A stretch of 64,000 nucleotides of DNA from Telopea speciosissima. Taxonomy: Eukaryota; Streptophyta; Magnoliopsida; Proteales; Proteaceae. Both the position numbers and the translations under genes were made by a program. A model generated the notes under the pieces. That model did not search any database. It was not told the origin of the DNA and was given only the letters and a program-made list of their open reading frames with translations. The stretch lies in contig NC_057919.1 of assembly GCF_018873765.1 (NCBI RefSeq), positions 24,034,698-24,098,697 on the forward strand, given 5' to 3'. This document shows, one piece after another, positions 10,640-21,000 of the stretch; position 1 is the first letter of the stretch; the number at the start of each line of letters is the position of its first letter.

Positions 10640-11250
10640 AAACTTACCCTAGCCCCTTGCCCCGGCCCCGTCTTCTTCTCCATCTCCATTCCCGATTGAG
10701 TTTAACGATGCTCAATGAGTAATCAAATAAATCCCAACCAAGTTCAATGTGAATGGGGCAAGCAGAGGAAAACCCAGGTGCGGCTGACATTGGTGGAATT
10801 TGTAGATCCTCCAATTCGTCCTTCATCTGTTGCTTTTCATTGGGAATCGATTGGAACTATGCACTAGTTGCCATAGAATAACAACATACTTTACAATCTG
10901 TTAGTGACAATAACTTTTGAATCATTAAGTTTCCTCCATCGATTTCAGTGGTCTAGTGGTCCTGTTTCTAGTTCCAAATGTTTTTGTTCTATTACCACTA
11001 TTCTTTCAATCCAAAATAGCATCGATTTCAGTAGTCTTGGAACATTGACCTTTAAGTTCATAAATTGAGCGTATGTGGTATTCAAGGCCACACTCAATAT
11101 TCTGTTCAAAATAGTATTAGAGAACATACTTTATATTTTTAAACAGAATATTGAGTATGATCAAACTCAATGTTGTGTTTATTTCAGTTATTGAAGCTTA
11201 TTTTTGATAAAATCATTGTCTATATGCTATTATTTTGTTTAGGGGAAAAA
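10640..11250. other. Insertion-like segment unique to block I
   Basis: Together with 11251-11860 this replaces what is only about 50 bp in the paralogous block. No coding content or termini are recognised; an unresolved insertion. Confidence 0.35.
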
Positions 11251-11410
11251 ACTTTGTCTGGGAATGTACCCAGAATTCCAGACACATTTGAGGGGGGAAG
11301 GGAGATGTCCGTCCCACCCCCCATGAAATGTGCAAATGACCCCTGCTTGATGCCCCACATGCTCTCCCATTGGCCTATGCGCATAGGAGTTATGCTCCAA
11401 GATAGAGAAC
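11251..11410. repeat. GTTCTCTGTG-family MITE, divergent
   Basis: The layout is the family's: CCAGACACATTTG, CACCCCCCATGAAATG, a CATTGGCC segment and a terminal ATAGAGAACAC. The left end has decayed. Confidence 0.45.
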
Positions 11411-12018
11411 ACTTCTCCTTTTGTTTATTAGGTGGTGTAAACGTCAGTTACATATTGAATGTATGCCCGTATTTTTTGTTATAGATAAGTAATATTAAAC
11501 ATGTATCATATCATGGCTGAATTTTCGAAAAATATTATTGACGCTTGATCTCCATTTTAACTACCGTGCGTATCCATATCCGATTTATTGCCGATTCCTA
11601 ACTTATTAACTATGATCAACACCAAGCAATAAAGCTCTGGTGATACCAACAAGTATCATCAAACCCATAAGGAGTGGGATCGTTAACGTCTCAACTGACA
11701 TGATGCATCGGGGCAGTGCACAACACTTGAGAGGATAAAATTCTATCTCTCTTTGTGTGGGCTACTGTCTGATGTGACGGGGCACGGTCTGATGTGAAAG
11801 TGCACTGCACGCGGACAAAAATTCTAAGAAGTGACAAAGAAGAGAGAGTGAGGAATAAACAAACTTGATGTGTAATCAGTGCCCATGCTTTTTTTTTTGG
11901 CCTTTTTTATAACAAGTGTTCTTAAAGGTGCTGAATTATTAAATGTGAGAGAGAGAGAGAGAGAGAGCGATAATAACCCATGCATGTGTTTTTCTCATGC
12001 TTGTGTCCATAAGAATTG
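11411..12018 (+). promoter_or_regulatory. Upstream region of copy 2
   Basis: It contains another copy of the GTGATACCAACAAGTAT phrase (11640), AGTGCCCATG (11879) shared with copy 1, a GA run at 11948-11967, and the block leading into the core promoter. Confidence 0.4.
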
Positions 12019-12028
12019 CCTATAAAAG
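12019..12028 (+). promoter_or_regulatory. TATA box, copy 2
   Basis: CCTATAAAAG in the conserved GTCCATAAGAATTG context, about 55 nt before the ATG. Confidence 0.7.
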
Positions 12029-12035
12029 CGAACAA

Positions 12036-12038
<3 letters not shown>

Positions 12039-12078
<40 letters not shown>
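12039..12078 (+). repeat. (GA)n microsatellite in the 5' leader of copy 2
   Basis: About 20 GA units lie immediately before ATCATGGAGATG. Copies 3 and 4 have the same feature at different lengths; copy 1 has only a few units. Confidence 0.9.
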
Positions 12079-12080
<2 letters not shown>

Positions 12081-14128
12081 ATGGAGATGGAGTTTGTAGA
12101 AGGAAAGGTAGAAGGAGAGAAGGCGTTCGGGGGTGTGGTTTTTCCAAAGACACTGAACCCTCCAAAGGAAGGAGAGAATGAGATGAGTTATGGAGTGAAT
12201 GAGTTGGTGGAAATAGTGAAAGAAAAGAGAGAGTGGTTGAGTGATTTACTCCAAATCCACTCTGCTCTTCTCTTCAGGGGATTTAGGGTCTCCACAGCAC
12301 TAGAGTTTGGAAGAGTTGTGGAAGCATTTGGGTGGGAAGATATGGAATATGTGGGAGCTACCTCACGTCCAAAGGTGGTTGATAGGGTCTACACTGCCAA
12401 CGAGGTTCCCCTTGATCAGCTCATCAACTTCCACCATGAGATGGCCCTGGTTAATCCCATTACTTACATATCTACTGCCTTTTTCTGCTTCTTCTTCTTA
12501 TTTATTTTATGAAAAAAATATTCTCGGTGAGGGGGGGTGCAGACCACGCCCAAATACAGTGGGGGTGAAATGATCACCACCCCCATGAAAGGTAGAAATT
12601 CTTCCTTCGAGATGTCCAATTTGGATCCTCTACTGTTGAGCTGTTTGGTAGGACCGTACTGCCTAGACATGGTGAGGCGTGCAATGATCGTCTTATCCCT
12701 GCACGAGCGCCTTGCCCGAGTAAGAATAAGGCGGTCATTGCACGCCTCACCATGTCTGGGCAGCACGGTCCTGCCAGGTAGCTCAGCAGTAGAGGATCTG
12801 AATCCCGAGATGTCAATACACAAGTTTTCATTGGCTGCTGCATACGCTTGGCTCCTGCACTCCTCCACAGAGAACGATCTTCCATATTTTATATTTATTT
12901 ATATTTTTTTGGTAGAAATTTTATATCTTTCAATACTTCCTTTTTGTGTCTTTATTTTTTTCAATTTAAATAATTATTATTACCCTGGTTCAATTGCTTT
13001 AATTTGTATCTGAACCAGGTGGTTCAATCTTAATTTCTAGCTATTGCCCAGGAAACATGAGTGGGTTTTGTTTCTAAAAGTGATCATTTCTATCTAAACT
13101 GTTTTCACGCATGTAGTTTCTGTTTATTTTCCTAATTTATAATAAAATTTAGTTAATCAAGCAAGTCAAGTTTTAGTAATTAAAGCACAGTACTTGGTTG
13201 TTTGTATGAATGCAGACCAAGAAATTGACTTCCAAGATATTTTTCTTCTGTTCCCAACCTTCTCCAGAAGGTGGTGAGACATCAATTGTGCCAAGCTACA
13301 TCATAGTTGAAAAGATGGAAGAAAAAATGCCAGAATTCATGGCCAAGTTATCTGAATTGGGTTTTATTTTCCGACTTAATACTCCCAAAGATTATGATCC
13401 TACCACTGTGGTTATCAGGACATGGAAATGGGTTCTCAACACTGAAGATGAAGTTGAAGCTGAAAAGCGGTATAGAAAAACTCACTCTGAAATTAAAAAT
13501 AAATTAAGGGATAAAGTTCTCTGCTGCACTAGGGGCACAAGGTGTGCCCAGACACATGGGGGTGAACGAAATGACCAACCTATCCCCTGAATACCCAAAA
13601 TTCTACCCCTTCCGTCTTTGTGCCCAGATGCGCTTCTTGACAAAGAACGTGTGCCAATAAATTAAACACAACTGTTTTATTGGGTTGGGCTTTCTACTCC
13701 GAATATCCAAACAAGGGTAAATTGCTAGATTGCCATATGATCTCTAAAACCGATTTTTCTTTCTTTAAATTTTTTTTTGTAGGGCCATGGAATTGTTTTC
13801 TTGTAGTTCAATCAACTTCAACAAGGACGGGAGTGCTGAAATGGTTTTTGGACCCATGAGCCCAATCAAGGAGTTTGGAGGAAGAAAAGTTTGGTTCTTT
13901 ACTATCTTAGGATACTCAACTAAGGGGAAAGAGATGGGCATTAGCTTTGGGGATGGAAGTGATTTTCCAGCAGAAGCCTTCGATACTTACAAGCAAGTCT
14001 TGAATGAGAATTGTATTGATCTGAGGTGGCAAAAGGGAGACATCTTATTGCTTGATAATCTGAGTGTTCAGCATGCTAGGCGTCCTGGGAAGCCGCCACG
14101 TAGCATATTATTGTCTATTTGCAAGTAA
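12081..14128 (+). CDS. Clavaminate synthase-like dioxygenase, copy 2 (exons 12081-12449, 13216-13469, 13783-14128)
   Basis: Predicted 322-residue 2OG/Fe(II) oxygenase. Exon phases match copy 1, and exons 2 and 3 are identical in length to those of copies 1 and 4 (254 and 346 nt). The first ATG (12081) adds Met-Glu to the copy 1 start; a second in-frame ATG at 12087 is equivalent to copy 1. FHHEM lies at the end of exon 1 and HARRP near the C-terminus, giving the two-His-one-carboxylate set. Intron 1 (766 bp) carries a MITE with a nested foldback. Intron 2 (313 bp) carries another MITE. I see no stop or frameshift. It is closest to copy 4: they share AMELFSCSSINFN at the start of exon 3 and KEGxNEM in exon 1. 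Confidence 0.92.
12521..12874. repeat. GTTCTCTGTG-family MITE in intron 1 of copy 2
   Basis: It begins TTCTCGGTGAGGG and ends TCCTCCACAGAGAA, a decayed inverted terminus. It lies at the same intron position as in copies 1 and 4, so the insertion predates the duplications. It is interrupted by the foldback 12617-12805. Confidence 0.75.
12617..12805. mobile_element. Nested 189-bp foldback MITE with 9-bp target duplication
   Basis: Near-perfect hairpin. GGATCCTCTACTG...GACATGGTGAGGCGTGCA on the left returns inverted as TGCACGCCTCACCATGTC...CAGTAGAGGATC on the right, arms of about 75 bp around a loop of about 30 nt. It is flanked by CGAGATGTC at 12608-12616 and 12806-12814. Copy 4 keeps the single uninterrupted site (TGAGATGTCAAC). 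The 9-bp duplication suggests Mutator type. Confidence 0.8.
13516..13648. repeat. GTTCTCTGTG-family MITE in intron 2 of copy 2
   Basis: From GTTCTCTGCTGCAC to TTGACAAAGAAC, with the family interior (CCAGACACATGGGGGTG, AAATGACCAACC). Copy 1 lacks it; copy 4 has unrelated-looking extra DNA at the same place. Confidence 0.6.
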
Positions 14129-14730
14129 AAGAAGTCACCCTTGACACCTTTTCCTTCCTATTTAAGATAATGGTGTAATAGAAGTAAGCCTTGAAAATGG
14201 TTATATATGTTGTATGGAAAAATAAAAATTTTATCTTATATTAAGGATTTGGTTGTTTATTTTTTTATGATGTGTTTGGATGTAAAGTGTTGGCGTGTGT
14301 GTGTGATGAACGAAGCTTTCCGCCAATCAATATCCTATTGCAGATCAAGAACACAAATACAAACAGAGTAATGGTATCCCAGTCTGTAGTACCCCGTTCC
14401 ATGAAAAACATTTAATTTTTAGTTTTATTGATGATCAGGCATGGAAAGGTTCGTTTGATGGATTTTGGTCCGAGTCAGCTCAATAGAGGAAATTTGACAA
14501 TAATAGTAAATGTTAATTTTCATCATTTACAAGTATTAAATAAGTTAGAATGACCCTATGTGATTGTGGCCCTTGTTGATACTTCACACCAAAGATAAAA
14601 TGATAGAAATTGTATTATTTCAAGTAAAGTATTGATTTCACGTGGATTTTAGAAAACCTTATAGCCAGAATTTGGAAGAGTCCTAAGCACAAAAAACATA
14701 GGTAATCGAGTTACCTTTCAAAATAAAAAA
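14129..14730 (+). other. 3' flank of copy 2, shared with copy 4
   Basis: Starts AAAGAAGTCACCCTTGACACC and is colinear with the flank of copy 4 (26599 onward, resuming near 27640), including GTTGGCGTGTGTGTG and the TATAGCCAGAA region. AATAAA-like stretches near 14222 could serve polyadenylation. No gene. Confidence 0.6.
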
Positions 14731-14888
14731 TAATGACATGCAATTATTATCTAAAGAAGTACATAATCAGGTCACCATATTAAAAAAAACAAGAATAGTG
14801 AAATGTAATTATTATCTATAAAGAAGTACATAAATTTTTTTTTTTTCCTTCAAATCATCATATTAAAAAAAAAAAAAAAAAACCAAAT

Positions 14889-15010
14889 ATTCTCGTTGAT
14901 GGGGGCACAAGCTGTGTTCAGACACATGGGGATGGACAAAATGACCACCCTACCCATTGAATGATAGGCTCATGTGTCTCGGCGCCGGCTTTGCTGTTGT
15001 ACGAAGAACA
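14889..15010. repeat. GTTCTCTGTG-family MITE
   Basis: ATTCTCGTTGATGGGGGCAC to TACGAAGAACA. Paralogous to 8458-8570. Confidence 0.55.
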
Positions 15011-15035
15011 TCAGCCCTAAAAAAAAAGGGTTGAT

Positions 15036-15155
15036 GTTCTCTGTACTGCAGCGTAGCCCACGCCCAGACACATTGGTTTGCCATTTAAGGGGCAAGGTGA
15101 TCATTTTGCCCACCTCCATGTGTCTGGCGTAACCTACGCCCCAAGCACAGAGAAC
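15036..15155. repeat. GTTCTCTGTG-family MITE, best-preserved ends
   Basis: GTTCTCTGTACTGCAGCG at the left and CCAAGCACAGAGAAC at the right are inverted repeats. Block I has no element here. Confidence 0.7.
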
Positions 15156-15499
15156 ATTTGACCCAAAAAAACAAATAGTGACATGCAATTATTATGTAAG
15201 GAACTGTAGCGACAAAAACATGCAAACACTAAGCAATAAAGCTGTAGTGATACCAACAAGTGTTGTCAGAGCTCACATGGAGTTAGTGACATGAAATTAT
15301 CATCTAAAGACCTGTAGTGACAACTTTTAGGACCATGACAGTGAGAGAGTTTCCATTGGGTCTATTATCATGCTTATCATGCCAACGCATGCCATCTCCT
15401 TCTAAATATCATATCTCTTTGTATTTATTTTTGTAAACAATGACTGTATAGACTAAAGAGCCATGCAAAAGCAATTCCAACATATTAGTTTCACTCAGT

Positions 15500-15680
15500 C
15501 GCTTTGAGAAGGCAACTTCACGGCTTTTCTTTAGGATTTTTTTTTTTTTTTGTTTTTTTTTTATGGTCACATTTCCCTCCTCCCTTTCTGTTACTTTTTC
15601 TTTTGTTTGATGCTTGTAGTTCGTGTCTCGTTAGATGCTTTTATCAATAAATTACTTTTTCACCAAAAAACCAAAAAAAA
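15500..15680. other. Poly-T-rich insert in block II, LINE-tail-like
   Basis: DNA absent from block I. It includes poly-T runs and TTTTATCAATAAATTACTTTTTCACC, reminiscent of a LINE 3' end. No coding remnant, so weakly supported. Confidence 0.3.
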
Positions 15681-15968
15681 CAAGAATCCACTCCTGTAAA
15701 GAGCTATGCAAAAGCATGCAAATACTAAGCAATAAAACTCTGGTGATATATTTTTTTTTTTTTTGGTAAACACTCTGGTGATACCAACTAGTGTCGTCAA
15801 GGCCCATAACATACTCGATATAATAAATATGTGCTTTTTATCAGACCGGATATTGTACATGTATTATATGTTTGATATTTTTTTCTAAAAATAAAAAATA
15901 AAAATTCAAAAGATAAACTAAAATCCCCAAATCCCTCGCCTTTTCCGATTGAAGAATAGAAGCAGCCT

Positions 15969-16472
15969 AAGGGTGTCAATTTAGACTGATCGTATAAAAT
16001 CGTATTAAACTGTATCAAAGAAGATTTGATACGGTTTCGGCATGGGAAAATTGAATCTTTTTTGGTTCGATATGGTATTAATTTCTAAGCCTGTTTGATA
16101 TATACCAAACTGCACTGAATTCTCTACTTTTGTAGTGAATGAAGGCTAGATGTGTTATTGACTTCTTGTGTTTACATATACATAGTATAACTATATAATA
16201 ATATAATATTAAAATAATAAAAAAAACATACAAAAAAACTTTAAAGAACATGCTAAATATAATAGATTTCATATTATATATACTAATTTATATATAGAAA
16301 CCATATAACGAATACCAAATACCATGACAAATTATATACCGAATAAAACTGTATATCGAACCGGTACCATACAATATGATATCGGTATGGGTAAATGATA
16401 CCGTACTCAGTATGGGAGTATTTGGATTGGGTACCGTACCAAATACCGGTACTCTACCGAATTGACACCCTT
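15969..16472. repeat. TIR repeat element, block II copy
   Basis: AAGGGTGTCAATTTAG to GAATTGACACCCTT. Sister of 9827-10339, with better-kept termini. Confidence 0.75.
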
Positions 16473-16929
16473 AGACAAAGTGACAACTCATTTTATATTG
16501 TTGCAAAGAAAAAAGATAACTTACCAAAAAAAAAGTGTACGGACAAAGTGAAGTTAACTTATTTTACACCAAATAAGAAACTGGTGATAAGACTCTCAAT
16601 ACCACACACAACTGATAATAGTTCGAATATGAAACCATTTTTTATACCGAATAAAAACCATACCATCAATATAATATCGGAATTGAAAATAAAGTTTGTA
16701 TTCAGTACGGTATGATTTTTGGTATTTACTTTCTATCTTCTGTGCTGAATCGAAACCTTATCGAATTCCCGATACCGTACCAATTGATAATTCGGATATT
16801 CCCTGGCAGAATATGAAAACCTACATTTTTCTCCTTTTTATTACAAACGTTCTAGAAGGCGTTGGAATTATTAAATGAGAGATAGAAAAGAGAAGGATAA
16901 TAACCCATGCGTTTCTCATGAATGGTGTA

Positions 16930-16978
16930 CATAGGAATTGCCTATAAAAGAGAACTTCATAGGAATTACCTATAAAGA

Positions 16979-16981
<3 letters not shown>
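16930..16981 (+). promoter_or_regulatory. Duplicated TATA segment before copy 3
   Basis: The core promoter appears twice in a row: CATAGGAATTGCCTATAAAAGAGAAC and then, 2 bp later, CATAGGAATTACCTATAAAGAGAAC. The other copies have it once. Confidence 0.7.
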
Positions 16982-16984
<3 letters not shown>

Positions 16985-17023
<39 letters not shown>

Positions 17024-17040
17024 TGAGAGAGAGTGAGTGA
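16985..17040 (+). repeat. (GA)n microsatellite in the leader of copy 3
   Basis: An interrupted GA/GAGT run of about 55 bp immediately before ATCATGG. Confidence 0.85.
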
Positions 17041-17042
17041 TC

Positions 17043-17208
17043 ATGGGGATGGAGTTGGTAGAAGGAGAGAAGGTGTTTGGGGGTGTGTTTTTTCTAAAGA
17101 CACTGAACCCTCCAAAGGGAGGAGGGAATGAGATGAGTTTTGGAGTGAATGAGTTGATGGAGATGATGAAATAAAAGAGAGCGTGGTTGATTGAATTACT
17201 TCAAATCC
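17043..17208 (+). pseudogene. Clavaminate synthase-like dioxygenase, copy 3 (truncated pseudogene)
   Basis: Matches the first 55 or so codons of copies 1, 2 and 4 (FGGV, KTLNPPK, NEM, GVNEL). Three lesions are visible: a 12-nt in-frame deletion after codon 6, a GAA-to-TAA nonsense codon in the MxxKEKR segment (about 17172), and loss of homology after CTTCAAATCCG at about 17208, where unrelated repeat DNA begins. No iron ligands, exon 2 or exon 3 remain. Confidence 0.88.
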
Positions 17209-17252
17209 GAAACGGACCTAGGGGGAGGGAGGTCCGAGTTACACAAGGTAGA

Positions 17253-17396
17253 GATGTAAACGGATGGTCGAAAATCCGAATTCGATCTGCATCCGAATCC
17301 ATCCGAATCCATTTAGAAGTATTCATATTCTACCAGGGAATATCCAGATCCGATCACATCCGATCTGTATTCAAGCAGAATCCAATCCGTTTACAG
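17253..17396. repeat. Small MITE of the ATCCG-rich family, abutting the pseudogene
   Basis: GATGTAAACGGAT at the left and ATCCGTTTACA at the right are inverted. The interior AAAATCCGAATTCG / CATCCGAATCC resembles 2922-3470. Confidence 0.5.
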
Positions 17397-17525
17397 GCCA
17401 AGGAGAGCATATGCAAGGGCATCAACATAAATTTTTTTTTATTTCACTGGGGCGACACAGAATTCATACGTTCTTGTGTCTGAGCGCAATAGTCACGCAA
17501 CCAAGCATCATTCTTGTTTCCTGAC

Positions 17526-17970
17526 TTAAAAGATGAGGGATATACACAACAATTTCACCCAAAAAAGAAAAAAAGATATACGCAACAAAAGACAAAGGAG
17601 GAGAAACCCCTTAGGAAGAACAAACATTGGATATCTACAACCTTCTGATTGCAAGATAACTTGGAAGAATTCCTTTGAGATGGCCACTTGTAAACCATCT
17701 AAGATGGCTTGAAGCTCATGGATAATAACAGATGTTGGAGGACCAGCAGCTGCCACAGCAACAAAAAAAAAAAAAGAAGCTTCAAGCCCACTATTTCGAC
17801 CAGTGCAATCATATCCTCGCGGTTAACATCATAGGACCCATCACAATTAGTGGATGGATAATGTCTTGAGCAATCTCAACCAATCAATAAAACTATGTCT
17901 GCTAGTAAAATGAAGAGGGAACCACACAAGGGGACACCTAATTGCTTCCGAAGCAGATTTCAAAGAGTAT
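17526..17970 (-). pseudogene. LINE RNase H fragment
   Basis: On the minus strand a NCDGS motif (RNase H first Asp region) is followed, after a frame break, by a segment reading ELQAILDGLQVAISKEF with VILQSEGC, the usual alanine/leucine helix plus 'LQSD' strand of plant LINE RNase H. Short and disrupted, so identification is by motif only. Confidence 0.4.
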
Positions 17971-18010
17971 GCACCATTGTCCATTGGAATTTTCTATAAA
18001 AGCGAACAAA

Positions 18011-18013
<3 letters not shown>

Positions 18014-18045
<32 letters not shown>
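18014..18045 (+). repeat. (GA)n microsatellite in the leader of copy 4
   Basis: About 15 GA units before ATCATGGAGATG. Confidence 0.9.
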
Positions 18046-18047
<2 letters not shown>

Positions 18048-21000
18048 ATGGAGATGGAGTTTGTAGAAGGAAAGGTGGAAGGAGAGAAGGTGTTCGGAGG
18101 CGTGGTTTTTCCAAAGACACTGAACCCTCCAAAGGAAGGAGGGAATGAGATGAATTATGGAGTGAATGAGTTGGTGGAAATAGTGAAAGAAAAGAGAGAG
18201 TGGTTGAGTGAATTACTCCAAATCCACTCTGCTCTTCTCTTAAGGGGATTTGGGGTCTCTACAGCACAAGAGCTTGCAAGGGTTGTGGAAGCATTTGGGT
18301 GGGAAGATATGGAATATGTGGGAACCAGCTCACGTACAAAGGTGGTTGATAGGGTCTACACTGCCAACGACGTTCCCCTGGATCGATTCATCAACTTCCA
18401 CCATGAGATGGCCCTGGTATATCTTCTGTCTTTCTGTTTCTGCTTCTTTTTCTTTATTTATTTGGGTAATTTACGAAACACCTCCTGACAATAGAATGAA
18501 TCTCAAGTCACCACCTCTTATTTGAAAATACTCAGAATACCCTTGCTTTAGAGCCCTATATTATAGATTAGTCTCTACTGTTAGTTTTACGTAGTTAACT
18601 TATGAAGTCTGCCAATTAAATTTTTTTAAAACCCTAAACTACCCTTGACCAGTGTATAATTACTGGTTTATACTTGAATCTAAAAAACTTTTTTTTTTTT
18701 TTTATCAAAACAAAGAATCAGAGAGGGAATATTACCTCGATCTCCTTCTTCCCCAAATTGCTAAACTGAGAATGGAGTTAATGTTTTAACATCACACTAC
18801 CGCCTCTTGCGGTGGTCGAATGAGAGGTTCGGCGACCTGGGAAGATACTGGTGAACTACCATCCTCCTCCTGTTACCACAACTTCTGTCTCAGGTGTGGG
18901 TAAAACTCAGTGGTGGCCCTAAATAAAAATCGAATTCAAAACAGAGGTGGGGTTTGTTTGTGGAAATCACAGGGATGGGTTTGGGGTTCAGGGGAATCGA
19001 TGTCAAAGGGATAGGGCTAGGGTTGTTACGGGAGAGGAGAGGATTGCTGTGAGAGTGATCTCTCTCTCTCTCTCTCGTTATATCGAGCACTTGGAATCTA
19101 GCATCCACCCAACTGCTCAGGCAGTTTTGAAGGATTATATCAGTACCTGGAGAGCTTCACTGATCCTCTTTTGATGCACTTCTACTGGCTGGATTGAGTT
19201 ATTTCCACTAAGTTTCATAAGCTTGCGATATCTCAACCCCTAGGTCTCATTTTTGGCTGATTTTTGGAGCATCCATTCTCACCGCCAGAATCACCACTCG
19301 AACTGGGTTTTAGCCCCATCAAATGGTTGCTGGTTAGTATTCTGTTATTTCAAGTTTTCTGGGTTTTAACCTCTACTTTATGCTATGCGATAATGTTAGG
19401 GTTTAGGGTTTTAAGCACAAGGTTGCTTAAAGCAATACACCATGTATATCAAGTTTGGAATAAACAGGTTGCTGCCTCCAGCTAGTATTTATAGGAAAGA
19501 CTAGGGTTTTAGGTTAGATGGATTCTTTCTAGTGGAACCCACCACACCCTGATTCCTTATTCAAGTAGACTTATATTAGAACATATATTAGGGTTATAGA
19601 ATATACCCAACAATCTCCTCCTATGTTTTACATATAGTCAGCACTAAGAATAGATAAACATCGTTCAAACAAAATATTGAATCAAATAAATAGAATGTTT
19701 AAAACTTTAATGGATTATAAAGTAAACTTTAAGAAATAAAACCTTTGAATTTTAGATCGAATCTAAATCCAAACAACAATAAGTTCCACATGCAAATGAA
19801 AATTAAAAAGAAAATATCGTTGCAATCCTTCATGACTTTACTCATCAAGTAAATCATCATCATCAAGATCCAGATTTAGACCTTCTCCTCCATCTTTGCC
19901 ATCCTTTGTAATTTATCAAATATGAATTTTATAAGAAAAATGAATTCAATCATTTGCATAAAGATATAACAGTATCTAGTTCAACAAGAAGAACTTAGTA
20001 CAATTCATATAATGGCTGAAAATGAACCAAAATTCAACAATAAGCATTATCGTCAAGTTTCTATACAAGAACAAGACCCTATATAGTCTCTTTCATAAGG
20101 ACCATATCATGTTTCCTTTTGGAATATTATAATTGTCATAGCAATCACAGATGTTGTATCATCAAGTTTGGAATGACACATCATACTATGAAAGAATGGA
20201 AGACAAGCATAATATCAACGAAATATATCAAAACAATTTTCATATTTCTTTGTGGAATAACAAAGTAAGGAAACGACATATAGAAATTTGCTACACCATC
20301 AGATTTGGAATGGTTTCACAAACCTCCATACTTAGTAATCTTACCAAATTATTTGAAATATGTAAATTATCACAAATGTTTATTATGGCTAGCTGAGATT
20401 CGAATAATTCAAAATAACATAGGATTAGATTAAGACCTCCCTAAAAGATCTTTAATCTCATTTTTTCCTCAGTTTTGAATGTTCGATCTTTGTTCAGTCC
20501 CTTTGTAAGAGCATCTGCCATATTATCCTTCCAAAATTGGAGGATGTCTAGTATAGTGTAGGGTATACCTAAGAGTACCCTTAAGGTATCTCATGAGCCT
20601 CGTCAGAGCATCCTAATGCTCTTTGTCAGGATTATTAGTGAATCGACTCAACATGCCTACCGTAAAGGCTATGTCTGGTCTAGTACAACTTATTGCATAT
20701 ATGAGACTACCAATCAGTTTAGAATAATCCAACTAATTCACAGCTTCATCTGTATTAGGTTTCAGCCGTTGGTTATAGTCATAAGGTGTCTCAATCGGTT
20801 TGCAATCACAGTATCCCCATTTAGAAAGTAGCTTCTCAATGTAATGAGTTTGGCTAAGAGCGATCTCTTGCTTATCAAAACTTACTTTTATACCAAGAAT
20901 GGTGTCTACTACACCAAGATCTTTCCTGCCGAATTCTTTGGACAAGGTTGTTTTAATGTCACTCACTACAGAATGATCAGAACCAAGAATCAACATGTTG

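Larger units (their letters stand above)
8390..10640 (+). repeat. Segmental duplication, block I (upstream of copy 2)
   Basis: Colinear with 14735-16790. Shared landmarks include TGCAATTATTATCTA phrases, a MITE (8458-8570 with 14889-15010), GTGATACCAACAAGTGT, GAAGAATAGAAGCAGCC and the 0.5-kb element starting AAGGGTGTCAATTTAGAC. Block I alone carries a solo LTR at 8905-9590. Confidence 0.8.
14735..16790 (+). repeat. Segmental duplication, block II (upstream of the pseudogene)
   Basis: Colinear with 8390-10640. It lacks that block's solo LTR and long-arm MITE, and carries its own extra DNA (the second MITE at 15036-15155 and a poly-T-rich insert at about 15500-15680). Confidence 0.8.

Noticed and set aside
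12617-12805. Hairpin called outright as a miRNA gene
   Set aside because: The 9-bp target duplication and nested position show it is a foldback transposon; small-RNA data would be needed for a miRNA call.
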